64,000 bases of DNA, taken from BS150m-G50 sp964501185 [NCBI: uncultured Bacteroidia bacterium] (GTDB lineage Bacteria; CAIWAD01; BS150m-G50). The translations under genes and the position numbers were made by a program. Positions 45,357 through 54,555 of this stretch are shown piece by piece. The stretch lies in NCBI GenBank assembly GCA_964501185.1, contig CAZCRT010000004.1, forward strand, positions 1-64,000. Reading direction: 5' to 3'. Each line of letters begins with the position of its first letter. The first letter of the stretch is position 1. The notes under the pieces are model-generated. The model was not told the DNA's origin, did not search any database, and was given only the letters and a program-made list of their open reading frames with translations.

Positions 45357-46153
45357 CACTTTTCCATATCGGCTTTATTCCTTTTACAATATGGGATCTG
45401 TTGGATGTGATGCTGGTTGGCACCCTTTATTATCAACTGCTGCGTCTCGTGCGTGGAACACGCGCATCTGCAATGGTTATGGGACTGGTATTGTTGCTGC
45501 TGATCTCCTTTGTTGTCAGGATTCTGAATCTCTCTATCATGTCTGTGATCTTTCAGAATTTTGCTACTATCTGGGTAATCTCGCTGGTTATCATCTTTCA
45601 CCCTGAGTTGCGACGCTTTCTTATCCAACTTGGACAGACGAATTTTCTGCGTCGTCTGTTTAACATCAGTGAGGAAGCCCCGATCAATGAGATTGTTAAC
45701 GCTGCTAAAGCACTTTCGCAACGTCGCTATGGCGGGCTTTTTGTGATAATAAGAGAAGTAGGCCTGAAGATGATCAATGAAACCGGTGTGCCAATAGACG
45801 CTACTGTAAAGGCACCCCTGCTGATCTCAATATTCTTCCCCCGAACTCCCCTGCATGACGGTGCTGTCATGATTGAGCGAAACAGAATTGTGGCAGCCAA
45901 ATGTACACTGCCAATTTCCCGCAATACCAAATATGAATCAATACTTGGCACCAGACACCGTGCAGCACTGGGAATATCCGAGGAATCTGATGCTGTGACG
46001 GTAATCGTTTCTGAGGAAACAGGCCGGATATCACTGGCGCTGGCAGGTGATTTCATACAGGTTGCCAATGTAGAGCAATTACACCAGTACCTGACTGAAC
46101 TCCTGACCGGTGAAGGGGTACTCAGCCCATCAACCAGGATGCAACAGGCATGA
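45353..46153 (+). CDS. cdaA: Diadenylate cyclase CdaA
   Basis: Membrane enzyme making cyclic di-AMP from two ATP. Three hydrophobic segments lie in residues 12-82, followed by the DAC domain (about 105-235) with catalytic DGA (169-171, LHDGAV) and RHR (201-203, GTRHRAALG). 266 residues is the CdaA length. No glmM or ybbR gene is adjacent, unlike in Firmicutes. It implies that this organism uses c-di-AMP signalling. ATGA overlaps with both neighbours. Confidence 0.95.
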   Translation: MTLFHIGFIPFTIWDLLDVMLVGTLYYQLLRLVRGTRASAMVMGLVLLLLISFVVRILNLSIMSVIFQNFATIWVISLVIIFHPELRRFLIQLGQTNFLRRLFNISEEAPINEIVNAAKALSQRRYGGLFVIIREVGLKMINETGVPIDATVKAPLLISIFFPRTPLHDGAVMIERNRIVAAKCTLPISRNTKYESILGTRHRAALGISEESDAVTVIVSEETGRISLALAGDFIQVANVEQLHQYLTELLTGEGVLSPSTRMQQA

Positions 46154-47484
46154 AGCGTGTTTACGCCTGGATCCTTTATGATTTTGCCAGCTCCTCGTAC
46201 GCGGTCATTATTCTGGCAGTCATCTTCAGTAAGTACTTCGCACAGACCGTAGCAGGTGGACCGGATGGGTTGGAATGGCAACTGTTCGGTATGACCATTC
46301 ATATCCCCGGTGCTTCCCTCTTTACATTTATCGTCGCGTTATCGATGCTGGCAGTTGCCATCGGGTCGCCAATCCTGGGTGCGCTGGCTGATTATTCTGG
46401 ACGGCGTCGCCGCTATCTTATCTGGGGCGCTCTCATCGGAATGGCTGCCACCGCTATGCTCTACTTCAGCGGGCCGGGAACAATAAAGTGGACAGCCTCC
46501 TGGTTTATCCTCAGCAACATAGGTTTTGCAGGCGCCAATGTCTTCTACAACTCATTTCTGGTAGACATCTCATCCCATCAGGAGTCCGGTTGGGTCTCCG
46601 GTCTGGGATATGCTGCCGGGTATCTGGGTGGTGGACTACTGCTGGTCATCAATTATCTCGCTTTCCGCATGCTACCCGGCTACACAGAACAGATGACATT
46701 TCTTACCGTCACTGTCTGGTGGCTGCTCTTCAGTATTCCTCTTTTTCGTCATGTTCGTGATTTTCGCCCTCTGATTCCGGCAGGTGAGATGGGTGGCTAC
46801 TTCAAAATTGGCTGGCGCCGTCTCGCAAAGACTTTCAGGCATATGAATGAATTGCCGCAGTTACTCCGATTTCTGGTTGCTTTCCTGTTGTACAACGATG
46901 GTGTTGAAACGGTCATCATTATGGCCGCCATTTTTGGTGCTCAGGTTCTCGGTATGGATACGGTGCAGCTTATACTCTTCTTCCTGATGATACAGGGGAC
47001 AGCGATGCTGGGTGCCCTTCTCTTCGGTAAACTTGCTGACCACTTCGGTCATCGCCCGATACTGCTGCTGCAGATGGGGCTCTGGTCTCTTTTACTGCTG
47101 TGGGCTTTCTTTCTGGGGATAATATTTGAGCCACTGAAGGAATTCTGGATGCTGGGGATTGTGGCCGGCCTGGTAATGGGTGGATCGCAGACTGTCTCAC
47201 GTTCCCTGCAGCGTCTATTCACACCTGAACATATGAGTGCGGAGTTTTTTGGTTTCTTCGCTGTTTCCGGCAAGTTCGCTACTATCCTGGGGCCGCTTCT
47301 TTATGGTTTGATAATCATCTGGACCAATGATATTCGCAGCGGAATGCTTGTCCTGTTGCTTTTCTTTTTCGCGGGAGGGCTGATTCTACTGTTTATAAAT
47401 GAGCAGGCTGGCATAGTTGAAGCCACAAGCTTTGACAGACAATTCAAGCCTGTATCAAGCAGATCTACAACGGAAGGAAACTGA
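46150..47484 (+). CDS. UMF1/Atg22-like major facilitator transporter
   Basis: Inner-membrane transporter of 444 residues with about 12 hydrophobic segments. The N-terminus AWILYDFASSSYAVIILAVIF and ADYSGRRRRYLIWG loop fit the UMF1 family related to fungal vacuolar Atg22. ADHFGHRPIL is the loop between later helices. Substrate unknown; related fungal proteins export amino acids. Overlaps cdaA by 4 nt and rsgA by 1 nt. Confidence 0.87.
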   Translation: MKRVYAWILYDFASSSYAVIILAVIFSKYFAQTVAGGPDGLEWQLFGMTIHIPGASLFTFIVALSMLAVAIGSPILGALADYSGRRRRYLIWGALIGMAATAMLYFSGPGTIKWTASWFILSNIGFAGANVFYNSFLVDISSHQESGWVSGLGYAAGYLGGGLLLVINYLAFRMLPGYTEQMTFLTVTVWWLLFSIPLFRHVRDFRPLIPAGEMGGYFKIGWRRLAKTFRHMNELPQLLRFLVAFLLYNDGVETVIIMAAIFGAQVLGMDTVQLILFFLMIQGTAMLGALLFGKLADHFGHRPILLLQMGLWSLLLLWAFFLGIIFEPLKEFWMLGIVAGLVMGGSQTVSRSLQRLFTPEHMSAEFFGFFAVSGKFATILGPLLYGLIIIWTNDIRSGMLVLLLFFFAGGLILLFINEQAGIVEATSFDRQFKPVSSRSTTEGN

Positions 47485-48593
47485 TGCCACGTCAGATTCG
47501 TACCGGAAAACGCAGACGTCGCCAGCGACAGCAGGAGCTGGATAAACATGATGCACGACGTGAAGCAGCGCGGGTAAGGGCATTAAGTGATGCTGCCCGT
47601 GATGGTGATGATCTGGAGGAAATTGCGGATGACATAGCCGAGGAGATGCAGCGCACTGTGCGGGATAAATCCTCGACTCTCGACGCCGAAACCGCTGTTC
47701 GGGAAGGACGTGTTGTTGAATACATGGGAAGAACTGTACGGGTGCGGCACGGAGGAGACAATTACAGTTGCCGCCTGCGCTCGACAACCCGGATTGCTTC
47801 CAGTGATTCGACACCGGTAACAGTTGGCGACAGGGTTCATTTCCTCCCGGCAGCGGAAAACGAAGGTGTCATCACAGAGATACTACCCCGCACTTCCCGA
47901 CTGAGCCGTGCCTCCCGCCTGCATAATGAAATCGAGCAGGTGCTGGTTGCAAATGTAGATCAATTGTTACTGGTGACAAGCGTAAAGGAGCCGCATCCGA
48001 AACCGGAGTTCATAGACCGGGTTTTAATAGCAGCTGCCTGCCAGTCGCTGCCTGCGATTATCTGTTTCAATAAGATTGATCTGGAGGATACTGAAAACGA
48101 TAACCTGGTAAACAGCTATCGTGAAGCCGGTTACCAGGTGCTGCGAACCAGCGCTACTACAGGAGAAGGGTTGGATCAACTTGATACGCTTCTGAGGAGT
48201 AGCCTGACAGTTCTGGCCGGTCAGAGCGGTGTTGGTAAATCATCACTGGCCAATGCTCTGGACACATCACTGGATCTGAAGGTGGGAAGAGTGATAGCTT
48301 CATCACAGAAAGGCCGGCATACAACTACCCGGTCGATTCTACTGCCATTTCATGACGACGGTTTTATAATCGATACACCCGGTTTGCGGATTTTTGAGTT
48401 ATGGAATCTCGAACCGGAGCAGTTGCGTGACTTCTTTCCAGAGTTCAAACGACTGGCACCTGAATGCCGTTTCAGTAGTTGTCAACATAGATCAGAGCCG
48501 GAATGTGCAGTTAAAGAAGCGCTTGAAAGAGGTGATCTCTCCGAAGAACGATATCGCAGCTACTTACATATCTGGGATACACTGGATGAATAA
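47484..48593 (+). CDS. rsgA: Small ribosomal subunit biogenesis GTPase RsgA
   Basis: Circularly permuted GTPase in 30S maturation. The order is OB-fold (about 76-135), then G4 NKID (196-199), G1 GQSGVGKS (246-253), G3 DTPG (297-300), and a zinc knuckle with C328, C333, H335 and C341. It carries an N-terminal extension of about 74 residues, first very basic (GKRRRRQRQ) and then acidic and helical, longer than in most RsgA proteins. GGAAGGAAA precedes ATG 47484, supporting this start and the extension. Confidence 0.95.
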   Translation: MPRQIRTGKRRRRQRQQELDKHDARREAARVRALSDAARDGDDLEEIADDIAEEMQRTVRDKSSTLDAETAVREGRVVEYMGRTVRVRHGGDNYSCRLRSTTRIASSDSTPVTVGDRVHFLPAAENEGVITEILPRTSRLSRASRLHNEIEQVLVANVDQLLLVTSVKEPHPKPEFIDRVLIAAACQSLPAIICFNKIDLEDTENDNLVNSYREAGYQVLRTSATTGEGLDQLDTLLRSSLTVLAGQSGVGKSSLANALDTSLDLKVGRVIASSQKGRHTTTRSILLPFHDDGFIIDTPGLRIFELWNLEPEQLRDFFPEFKRLAPECRFSSCQHRSEPECAVKEALERGDLSEERYRSYLHIWDTLDE

Positions 48594-48643
48594 TCCAGAT
48601 ATTCAGTTTGAAAAGAGCAGTTTTACGAAGTGGGATTTCAAGC

Positions 48644-48688
48644 TTATGCCGTAGGCATAAATCAATTGCTAAGACGCTCCGCAGGAGC
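48644..48688. terminator. Two small hairpins between convergent genes
   Basis: TTATGCC-GTA-GGCATAA (48644-48660) and GCTCC-GCA-GGAGC (48676-48688) lie between rsgA and the convergent HDOD gene. Neither is followed by a strong T-run, so a role as bidirectional terminator is uncertain. Confidence 0.35.
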
Positions 48689-48693
48689 ATCAA

Positions 48694-49539
48694 TCAACCA
48701 TACAGAAATGACTCAGCTTCGGCTAACTGCTCCTTAAGTTTTTCAACCAGTAACGGAAGCCGCTCCAGATCTATTCCCGCATCGCTGAATTTCTTCTCAT
48801 CAAAGGGATAGCAGGCTGTTTCACGCAATGCCTGCAGTCCGGCTGATTCAACAAGCATATCTGAAAGCTGAATGATATCGGAGAGATCACGACTCACCTG
48901 ATTCTGCGCCGGGCTATGATGCCAGGCTACAGCCTGACTGATTTTCGCAGGAAGCTTCCAGGCAGTCAGAATCGCTCCTCCTGCCTGAGCGTGATCAACA
49001 CCAAGGATCTTCTGTTCCGCATCACAGAACTTCAGCTCACCCTCTGTCTGAAGTTGTTGAAGTTCTTCCGCTCTGGGTGCCAGATATGGGTCCAGGATCA
49101 GCTTACCGACTTCCTGAAGCAAAGCAGCTGTATACAGCGATAGATGATCCTCGAAATCAAGTTCCTCGGCCAACAGCTTTGAAGCAACAGCGCAGGCCAG
49201 CGAGAAGTGCCAGAGTGCGCCTTTAGGCAGCACATATCCCAGGCGTGCTTCAGCCAGGTAATTGCCGGCTATTGCAGTAAGAGTGAGCTCAAAGAGGACA
49301 TCGGTACCCAGCAACACAGCTGCATGCTGAATTGAATCCACTTTGCGTGGCAGCCCGAAGTAGGCTGAATTGCACAGCTTCAGGACGTCTGCAGTCAGCC
49401 CCTGGTCCAGGTTAATCAGCGATGAAACATCACTGACACCGGTGTCAGGGTCCTCAAGCAGGCGAAGCAATCTCGTGACAACAGAATTCAACACCGGCAG
49501 TGATTGAATATCACCGGTTACTTCAGCAAGTGTAAGCAT
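48694..49539 (-). CDS. HDOD-domain protein
   Basis: 281-residue cytoplasmic protein made almost entirely of an HDOD domain (about 10-210), a relative of HD phosphohydrolases without the full catalytic HD motif. Typical segments are SLPVLNSVVTRLLRLLEDPD, LCNSAYFGLPRKVDSIQHAAVLLG, LYTAALLQEVGKLIL and HHSP. HDOD proteins are linked to signalling and cell-cycle or motility control; the exact role here is unknown. AAAGGTG lies just upstream of the ATG. It stands 87 nt after the ALDH7-like gene on the same strand. Confidence 0.9.
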   Translation of the reverse strand: MLTLAEVTGDIQSLPVLNSVVTRLLRLLEDPDTGVSDVSSLINLDQGLTADVLKLCNSAYFGLPRKVDSIQHAAVLLGTDVLFELTLTAIAGNYLAEARLGYVLPKGALWHFSLACAVASKLLAEELDFEDHLSLYTAALLQEVGKLILDPYLAPRAEELQQLQTEGELKFCDAEQKILGVDHAQAGGAILTAWKLPAKISQAVAWHHSPAQNQVSRDLSDIIQLSDMLVESAGLQALRETACYPFDEKKFSDAGIDLERLPLLVEKLKEQLAEAESFLYG

Positions 49540-49584
49540 AAATCACCTTTACCAATCGGTAGTGATTGTAAGAAGCCAGCAGGA

Positions 49585-49613
49585 AACCCGGCTTCATTCT
49601 GAGAAACCGGGTT
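49585..49613 (-). terminator. Terminator-like hairpin after the ALDH7-like gene
   Basis: A 7-bp perfect stem AACCCGG/CCGGGTT with a 15-nt loop, followed on the minus strand by a short T-run (TTTCC). It lies 14 nt past the dehydrogenase stop. Moderate candidate. Confidence 0.4.
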
Positions 49614-49626
49614 CATATCAGAAATT

Positions 49627-51138
49627 CTAGTCACCGAACTTGATGCCCTGTGCGAGCGGCAGTTCATCTGACCAGTTGATAGTATTCGTCTGACGCCGCA
49701 TGTAGATTTTCCAGGAATCAGAACCGGATTCTCGACCACCGCCGGTTTCCTTTTCACCACCAAAAGCGCCACCAATTTCAGCCCCGGAGGTGCCGATATT
49801 GACATTTGCAATTCCACAATCAGAACCTACATGTGAGAGGAAGTACTCACTCTCCTTCAGGTTCTGTGTGAAGATAGCAGAGGAAAGGCCCTGCGGTACA
49901 TCATTGTGCAGTTGCAAGGCTTCCTGAAGTGTCTCGTATTCGATGATGTAGAGGATGGGGGCAAATGTCTCATCCTGTACGATCTTGAAGTCATTGCGTG
50001 CTTCTATGATACAGGGATTGACATAGTAACCTTCACCTTCGATAACATCACCACCGTAGACAACTTTACCGCCTTCTGCGACCGCTTTTTCTATTGCGTC
50101 CTGCATAACCTGTACAGCAGATTCGTCAACCAGTGGCCCCATCAGATTTTCAGTCTGCAGCGGATCACCGATTGTCACCTGAGCGTAGGCGCTCTTGAGA
50201 CGCTCAATCAGATCAGCTTTCAGGGATTTGTGGACAATAATGCGACGGGTTGAAGTGCAACGCTGACCCGCAGTGCCTACTGCACCAAACACGATAGCCG
50301 GGATGGTAAGTTTCAAATCGGCATCAGGGGTAACGATAATAGCGTTGTTACCACCGAGTTCCAGCAATGAACGGCCCAGGCGGTCCGCTACAATGTTCCC
50401 GATCCGGCGACCCATGCGTGTTGATCCGGTAGCCGAGATCAGTGGAAGCCGCCTGTCAGAGATCAGCCTCTCACCGATGCTGCTTCCACGACCGACAACC
50501 ATATTGAAGAGCCCGTCAAAACCACTATCAGCCATGACAGGTTGTATGATATTCTGTGTAGCGATAGCAGTAAGCGGGGTTTTCGAAGATGGTTTCCAGA
50601 CGCAACCATCACCACAGACACCGGCAAGTGCCACGTTCCAGGCCCAGACAGCCACCGGGAAATTAAATGCGGTAACCAGTCCAATTACACCCAACGGATG
50701 ATACTGCTCATACATGCGGTGGGTGGGACGCTCGGAATGCATGGTAAGGCCGTACAGCTGACGGGATAGACCAACCGCGAAATCACAGATGTCGATCATC
50801 TCCTGTACTTCACCCCATCCCTCCTGCAGACTCTTGCCGCTCTCCAGTGTTACCAGTCGCCCGAGTGCATCCTTGTTTTTACGCAGGGCTTCACCAACCA
50901 GGCGAATTATCTCACCGCGCTTGGGTGCGGGATAAACACGCCAGCGCTCATATTGCTCCTGTGCTACTTTTACTGCTTCTTCATATTCCTCAGGATCTGC
51001 CTGCCGTACAGTGGCGATCAGTTCACCATTATGGGGATTGATACTCTCCAGCTCACCACCCTTGCCTTCCAGCCAACGGCCGGCATAGACACCGGAATTC
51101 ACATTCTCAATACCCAGTTGTTTCAGAAAATCACTCAT
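49627..51138 (-). CDS. ALDH7-like aldehyde dehydrogenase (alpha-aminoadipic semialdehyde type)
   Basis: NAD(P)-dependent aldehyde dehydrogenase of 503 residues resembling ALDH7/antiquitin, which oxidises alpha-aminoadipate semialdehyde in lysine catabolism. Catalytic Cys C294 lies in GTAGQRCTSTRR, Glu E260 in LLELGGNN and Asn N159 in TAFNFPV. The ALDH7-type C-terminal part GGAFGGEKETGGGRESGSDSWK is present. ATG 51138 is chosen because AAAGGAG lies 11 nt upstream; an in-frame TTG at 51159 is unlikely. It neighbours ilvE (48 nt upstream on the same strand), so both may belong to amino-acid metabolism. Confidence 0.9.
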   Translation of the reverse strand: MSDFLKQLGIENVNSGVYAGRWLEGKGGELESINPHNGELIATVRQADPEEYEEAVKVAQEQYERWRVYPAPKRGEIIRLVGEALRKNKDALGRLVTLESGKSLQEGWGEVQEMIDICDFAVGLSRQLYGLTMHSERPTHRMYEQYHPLGVIGLVTAFNFPVAVWAWNVALAGVCGDGCVWKPSSKTPLTAIATQNIIQPVMADSGFDGLFNMVVGRGSSIGERLISDRRLPLISATGSTRMGRRIGNIVADRLGRSLLELGGNNAIIVTPDADLKLTIPAIVFGAVGTAGQRCTSTRRIIVHKSLKADLIERLKSAYAQVTIGDPLQTENLMGPLVDESAVQVMQDAIEKAVAEGGKVVYGGDVIEGEGYYVNPCIIEARNDFKIVQDETFAPILYIIEYETLQEALQLHNDVPQGLSSAIFTQNLKESEYFLSHVGSDCGIANVNIGTSGAEIGGAFGGEKETGGGRESGSDSWKIYMRRQTNTINWSDELPLAQGIKFGD

Positions 51139-51185
51139 GCGTTTTATTGCTCCTTTCAAACCCGGTCACATCCGGGAGTCTGACA

Positions 51186-52247
51186 TTAATCGACGTTGGT
51201 AAGCCAGTTGTGATCATCTTCACTACGACCATACTGGACATCGGTGATATACTTGTAAAAGCGGCTGGCCAGAGGGCCAATCTCATCAGTAATACTAATC
51301 TCTTCACCGGCGTAATGAATCATACCCACCGGTGAAATTACAGCTGCCGTACCGGTTCCGAAGACCTCTTTGAGTTTACCTTCCCGGCTGGCCTGGAACA
51401 CCTCATCAATTGTGAGCTTGCGCTCCTCAACCTCAAGACCCCACTCTCTTGCCAGAGCGAGTACTGACATTCTGGTGACACCACCGAGAATAGTACCCTC
51501 CAGTGGGGAAGTTATCAGCCTGTCACCGATGTAGAAGAAAATGTTCATGGTACCCACTTCCTCGATGTACTTATGCTCCAGTGCATCAAGCCAGAGTACC
51601 TGTGTAAATCCCTTCTCAGTAGCCTGACGGGCCGGATAAAGACTGGCCGCATAGTTAGCAGGTGTTTTTGCTTCTCCGACACCACCGACTGCCGCCCGCA
51701 CATAATCAGAGGAAGCCCATAGTTTCACAGGTTTGATCCCCTCAGCATAGTAAGCGCCTACCGGGGACAGAATCGTGAGAAAACGATATCTGCTGGCTGG
51801 TTTCACACCCAGAAAACTTTCATCTCCAAATGCAAAGGGACGAATATACATTGCCTGCCCATCCTGACGCGGAATCCAGTCCCGCTCCAGCCGCAACAAC
51901 TCACGCAAAGGTTCGCCGAAGAAATGATCCGGAACCTCCGGGATACAGAGTCTCTTGCATGAGCGGTTAAAACGAGCGAAATGCATTTCAGGCCTGAAAA
52001 TATTGACGTGGCCCTGATCAGATGCAAAGGCCTTAAGCCCCTCGAAAACGCCCTGTCCATAATGCAGCATACAGCTACCGGGATCCATGGAAAGAGGGGC
52101 GTAGGGGATAATTTCCAGCTCACTCCAGGCGCCATCTTCATAGACAGCCTGCATCATATGATCGGAGAAAATCAAACCGAATCCGGGATCGCTTAAATCT
52201 GTGTCATGCAGGCGACTGCTACCAGCTCTGGTTATCGAGATGCTCAT
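51186..52247 (-). CDS. ilvE: Branched-chain-amino-acid aminotransferase
   Basis: PLP-dependent fold-type IV aminotransferase for leucine, isoleucine and valine, 353 residues, of the longer BCAT type II form. The PLP lysine is K194 in GGVGEAKTPANYAASL; other motifs are LHYGQGVFEGLKAF, MYIRPFAFG and the C-terminal EVFGTGTAAVISPV. AAGGAG lies 5 nt before the ATG. First gene of a minus-strand unit with the dehydrogenase. Confidence 0.95.
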   Translation of the reverse strand: MSISITRAGSSRLHDTDLSDPGFGLIFSDHMMQAVYEDGAWSELEIIPYAPLSMDPGSCMLHYGQGVFEGLKAFASDQGHVNIFRPEMHFARFNRSCKRLCIPEVPDHFFGEPLRELLRLERDWIPRQDGQAMYIRPFAFGDESFLGVKPASRYRFLTILSPVGAYYAEGIKPVKLWASSDYVRAAVGGVGEAKTPANYAASLYPARQATEKGFTQVLWLDALEHKYIEEVGTMNIFFYIGDRLITSPLEGTILGGVTRMSVLALAREWGLEVEERKLTIDEVFQASREGKLKEVFGTGTAAVISPVGMIHYAGEEISITDEIGPLASRFYKYITDVQYGRSEDDHNWLTNVD

Positions 52248-52980
52248 ACCTACTCCTTATCATCTTATATGTTCTTTAACAGTAATAGTGATCTGGAATT
52301 GTTACCACTGCATTAAAGCGGGGTAATTATCATCATAAAAAAATATAGTCTGACAGCTGCATTTCCAAGGAAAATCAGTTATATCTGCTCTGGTGAATAC
52401 GAGCTGAACGGGCTACTAAAGCCTCCTCAGCTACTGTTCACTCTAATGCCAACATGATATTTACAGTCAGTATCTTCCTGTTGAAACAGTGATAGAGCAA
52501 ACCATCCCTCCCGGTAGAAAGATGGCTGCAACAACGGGTGATCTGAAGATATGAGGTGAGTTACTGGGGTTGAAAAGCGGGCCGGTGCAGGTTGACACGG
52601 TAGGACACCCGTAAGACAACCGTTAACAAACTTCATGCCAGTTACAGATTGTAGCGTATTGTAGAAATAGTAAGGGATACGGATCGTGATATTGAGTGTG
52701 AGATTACCTTTTCATAACCGATTAATGACAGCTCCGGACCTGCTCCTGGAGCCTTACGGGTGATCGTCATTCTGGAGAATGGCTTCAGCAGCGTCGCTTG
52801 CAACTGTCAGGTTTTTCGGTATCTGTCCAGTGTCGATCACCGGAGAGTGACCTGATACATGTGTCAGAACCTTTGCGATAGAAGTAGAATCATTGTCAAT
52901 ATGAAAGTGTTGTGGTAACTGATCAGTTGAATCGCTAAACTACTATTCACAGTTGGATAGAGAAGTGCGGATTCTGTGAG
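52248..52980. other. 733-nt gap with inverted repeats and no recognised gene
   Basis: A 69-codon minus-strand frame (52427-52636) has no recognisable features and is not called. Structured elements seen: a hairpin at 52731-52752 (GCTCCGG with CC-GGAGC, one bulge, 7-nt loop) and an 8-bp inverted repeat GGTGATCG/CGATCACC (52759-52766 with 52834-52841) enclosing 67 nt that can form smaller stems. It could hold promoters for the divergent flanking genes or a small RNA; no known RNA family is recognised. Confidence 0.5.
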
Positions 52981-53811
52981 ATGAAAATGCGAGTCTGTTT
53001 GAAGCGGATCACTATTACTTATCTACTGCTGGCTGTCAGTGTAACAACATCAGCCCGGCAGACAGCTGCCTCATTTTCCCACGCTGATCTGGCAACATAT
53101 CATAACCTGCCATTACTGCAGCTTGAAATGGTTGCGGAGTTACACCATTCCACAGCGGCATTTACACAGGGATTGTTGCTGGCACCTGACGGACACCTCT
53201 ACGAGAGCACAGGCAGAAAAGGGTATTCTGAGCTGCGCCAGCTGGACGCAGAAACAGGTAAAGTGCTTTCGCAGAAGCCTCTGTCGAGCGACTATTTTGG
53301 TGAAGGGCTAGCCTGGCTCGACGGTACTTTCTTCCAGTTAACCTGGCAGGCAGGTGTTGTCCTGCGGTGGGATGCTGAGTTGAATCCACTCACTGATCTG
53401 TATTGTGATACACCTGGCTGGGGATTGACGTCATATGACGGGATGCTGTTGCAGAGCGATGGGTCCGACCACATTTTCTGGCGCAGCCCACACGATTTTG
53501 GTGTCATCCATCAGCTGGAGGTTACTCTGGGTGGAGTTCCGCTTCACGGCCTGAATGAGCTGGAAATCGTTCAGGGAAACATCCTGGCAAATGTGATCGG
53601 TGAAGATTTTATAGTTCGTATTTCACCGCAGGATGGCACTGTGAATGCGATTATTGATGCCGGCCCGCTGAGAGACCGAATACCCCGACAGACACCCACT
53701 CACGTCCTCAATGGTATCGCCTGGGACAAACAGCAAAAACTGCTCTATCTGACCGGTAAGAACTGGCCGACACTGTTTATTGTACGAATCGCTGAAAGCC
53801 AGATTCGCTGA
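52981..53811 (+). CDS. Glutaminyl-peptide cyclotransferase (plant/bacterial beta-propeller type)
   Basis: Exported enzyme converting N-terminal glutamine to pyroglutamate, 276 residues. Signal peptide about 1-26. The five-bladed propeller family (PF05096 type) is recognised by AFTQGLLLAPDGHLYESTG, YSELRQLDAETGKV, EGLAWLDGTFFQLTW, GLNELEIVQGNILANV and the C-terminal LNGIAWDKQQKLLYLTGKNWP. ATG 52981 and ATG 52987 are both possible. It stands alone on the plus strand between two minus-strand units; the stop is 9 nt from the convergent pabC end. Confidence 0.93.
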   Translation: MKMRVCLKRITITYLLLAVSVTTSARQTAASFSHADLATYHNLPLLQLEMVAELHHSTAAFTQGLLLAPDGHLYESTGRKGYSELRQLDAETGKVLSQKPLSSDYFGEGLAWLDGTFFQLTWQAGVVLRWDAELNPLTDLYCDTPGWGLTSYDGMLLQSDGSDHIFWRSPHDFGVIHQLEVTLGGVPLHGLNELEIVQGNILANVIGEDFIVRISPQDGTVNAIIDAGPLRDRIPRQTPTHVLNGIAWDKQQKLLYLTGKNWPTLFIVRIAESQIR

Positions 53812-53820
53812 AAGCTGGAA

Positions 53821-54555
53821 TCACGCTAGCCGGTTCAATGGAAAATCGATAGTCAAACCAGATTGCAGCCTTAAAGCGCTTACCGGAATTATCCCACGCA
53901 GAGAATTACAGAGTAGCAGCCGGTCACACCCCTGCAGACGTTCCACAGTCACAACCTCCTCCTGCACTGGCTCCTGTGTATGATACAGATGCTGTAAAAT
54001 CAGTGTCCTCATTATCCCGGGAAGAATTCGACCATCGAGTGGAGGTGTCAACCAGCCTGATTGATCATGCATCAGAAAATTGGTGAAAGTTCCTTCAAGC
54101 ACTTCTGCACCCTGTACCAGCAGTGCTTCATCAGCACCCAGCTTTTCAGCCAGTTGTAACATCTCAGTATGCCTGGCTCTCTTTCCGGTTTTATAACATC
54201 CCAAAGGTTGCGGTACTTCCAGAAGTGTAACACGCATTGGCCGGCAGGAAAGATGTTCAGCCTGAAATGTCCAGGCACTACTGCCATCAGCGAAGAGCAG
54301 ACACCGCAGGCGCCCTTCCTGAGTACGCAGGATCTCTGAGAATTCAGGTAGCATCTCTACAGGTTGAAATTCTGAATTCCATAGCTCAAGAGCTGCTCTA
54401 CAGATGCGCGCCAGATGTCTTTCCAGCCAGACCGGCTTGCCCGCGCGCACTGCGATCGTTTCCAACAGGCTTGTCCCGGGGAATGCAAGTTCAGTTGGCA
54501 GCTCCTCGCCTTCTGATACAATATTCACATGCTGCCAGCAGAACGCCTGTTTCAT
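53821..54555 (-). CDS. pabC: Aminodeoxychorismate lyase-like class IV PLP protein
   Basis: Fold-type IV PLP enzyme of 244 residues. The candidate PLP lysine is in CYKTGKRARH; other family features are EVLEGTFTNFLM and DGRILPGIMR. The reaction (4-amino-4-deoxychorismate to 4-aminobenzoate plus pyruvate) is inferred from its place directly after pabB, which it overlaps by 4 nt. D-amino-acid transaminase or BCAT activity cannot be excluded from sequence alone. Confidence 0.87.
   Translation of the reverse strand: MKQAFCWQHVNIVSEGEELPTELAFPGTSLLETIAVRAGKPVWLERHLARICRAALELWNSEFQPVEMLPEFSEILRTQEGRLRCLLFADGSSAWTFQAEHLSCRPMRVTLLEVPQPLGCYKTGKRARHTEMLQLAEKLGADEALLVQGAEVLEGTFTNFLMHDQSGWLTPPLDGRILPGIMRTLILQHLYHTQEPVQEEVVTVERLQGCDRLLLCNSLRGIIPVSALRLQSGLTIDFPLNRLA

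Noticed and set aside
52427-52636. 69-codon minus-strand frame
   Set aside because: No homology recognised and no signal or membrane segment; more likely a chance frame in a gap.
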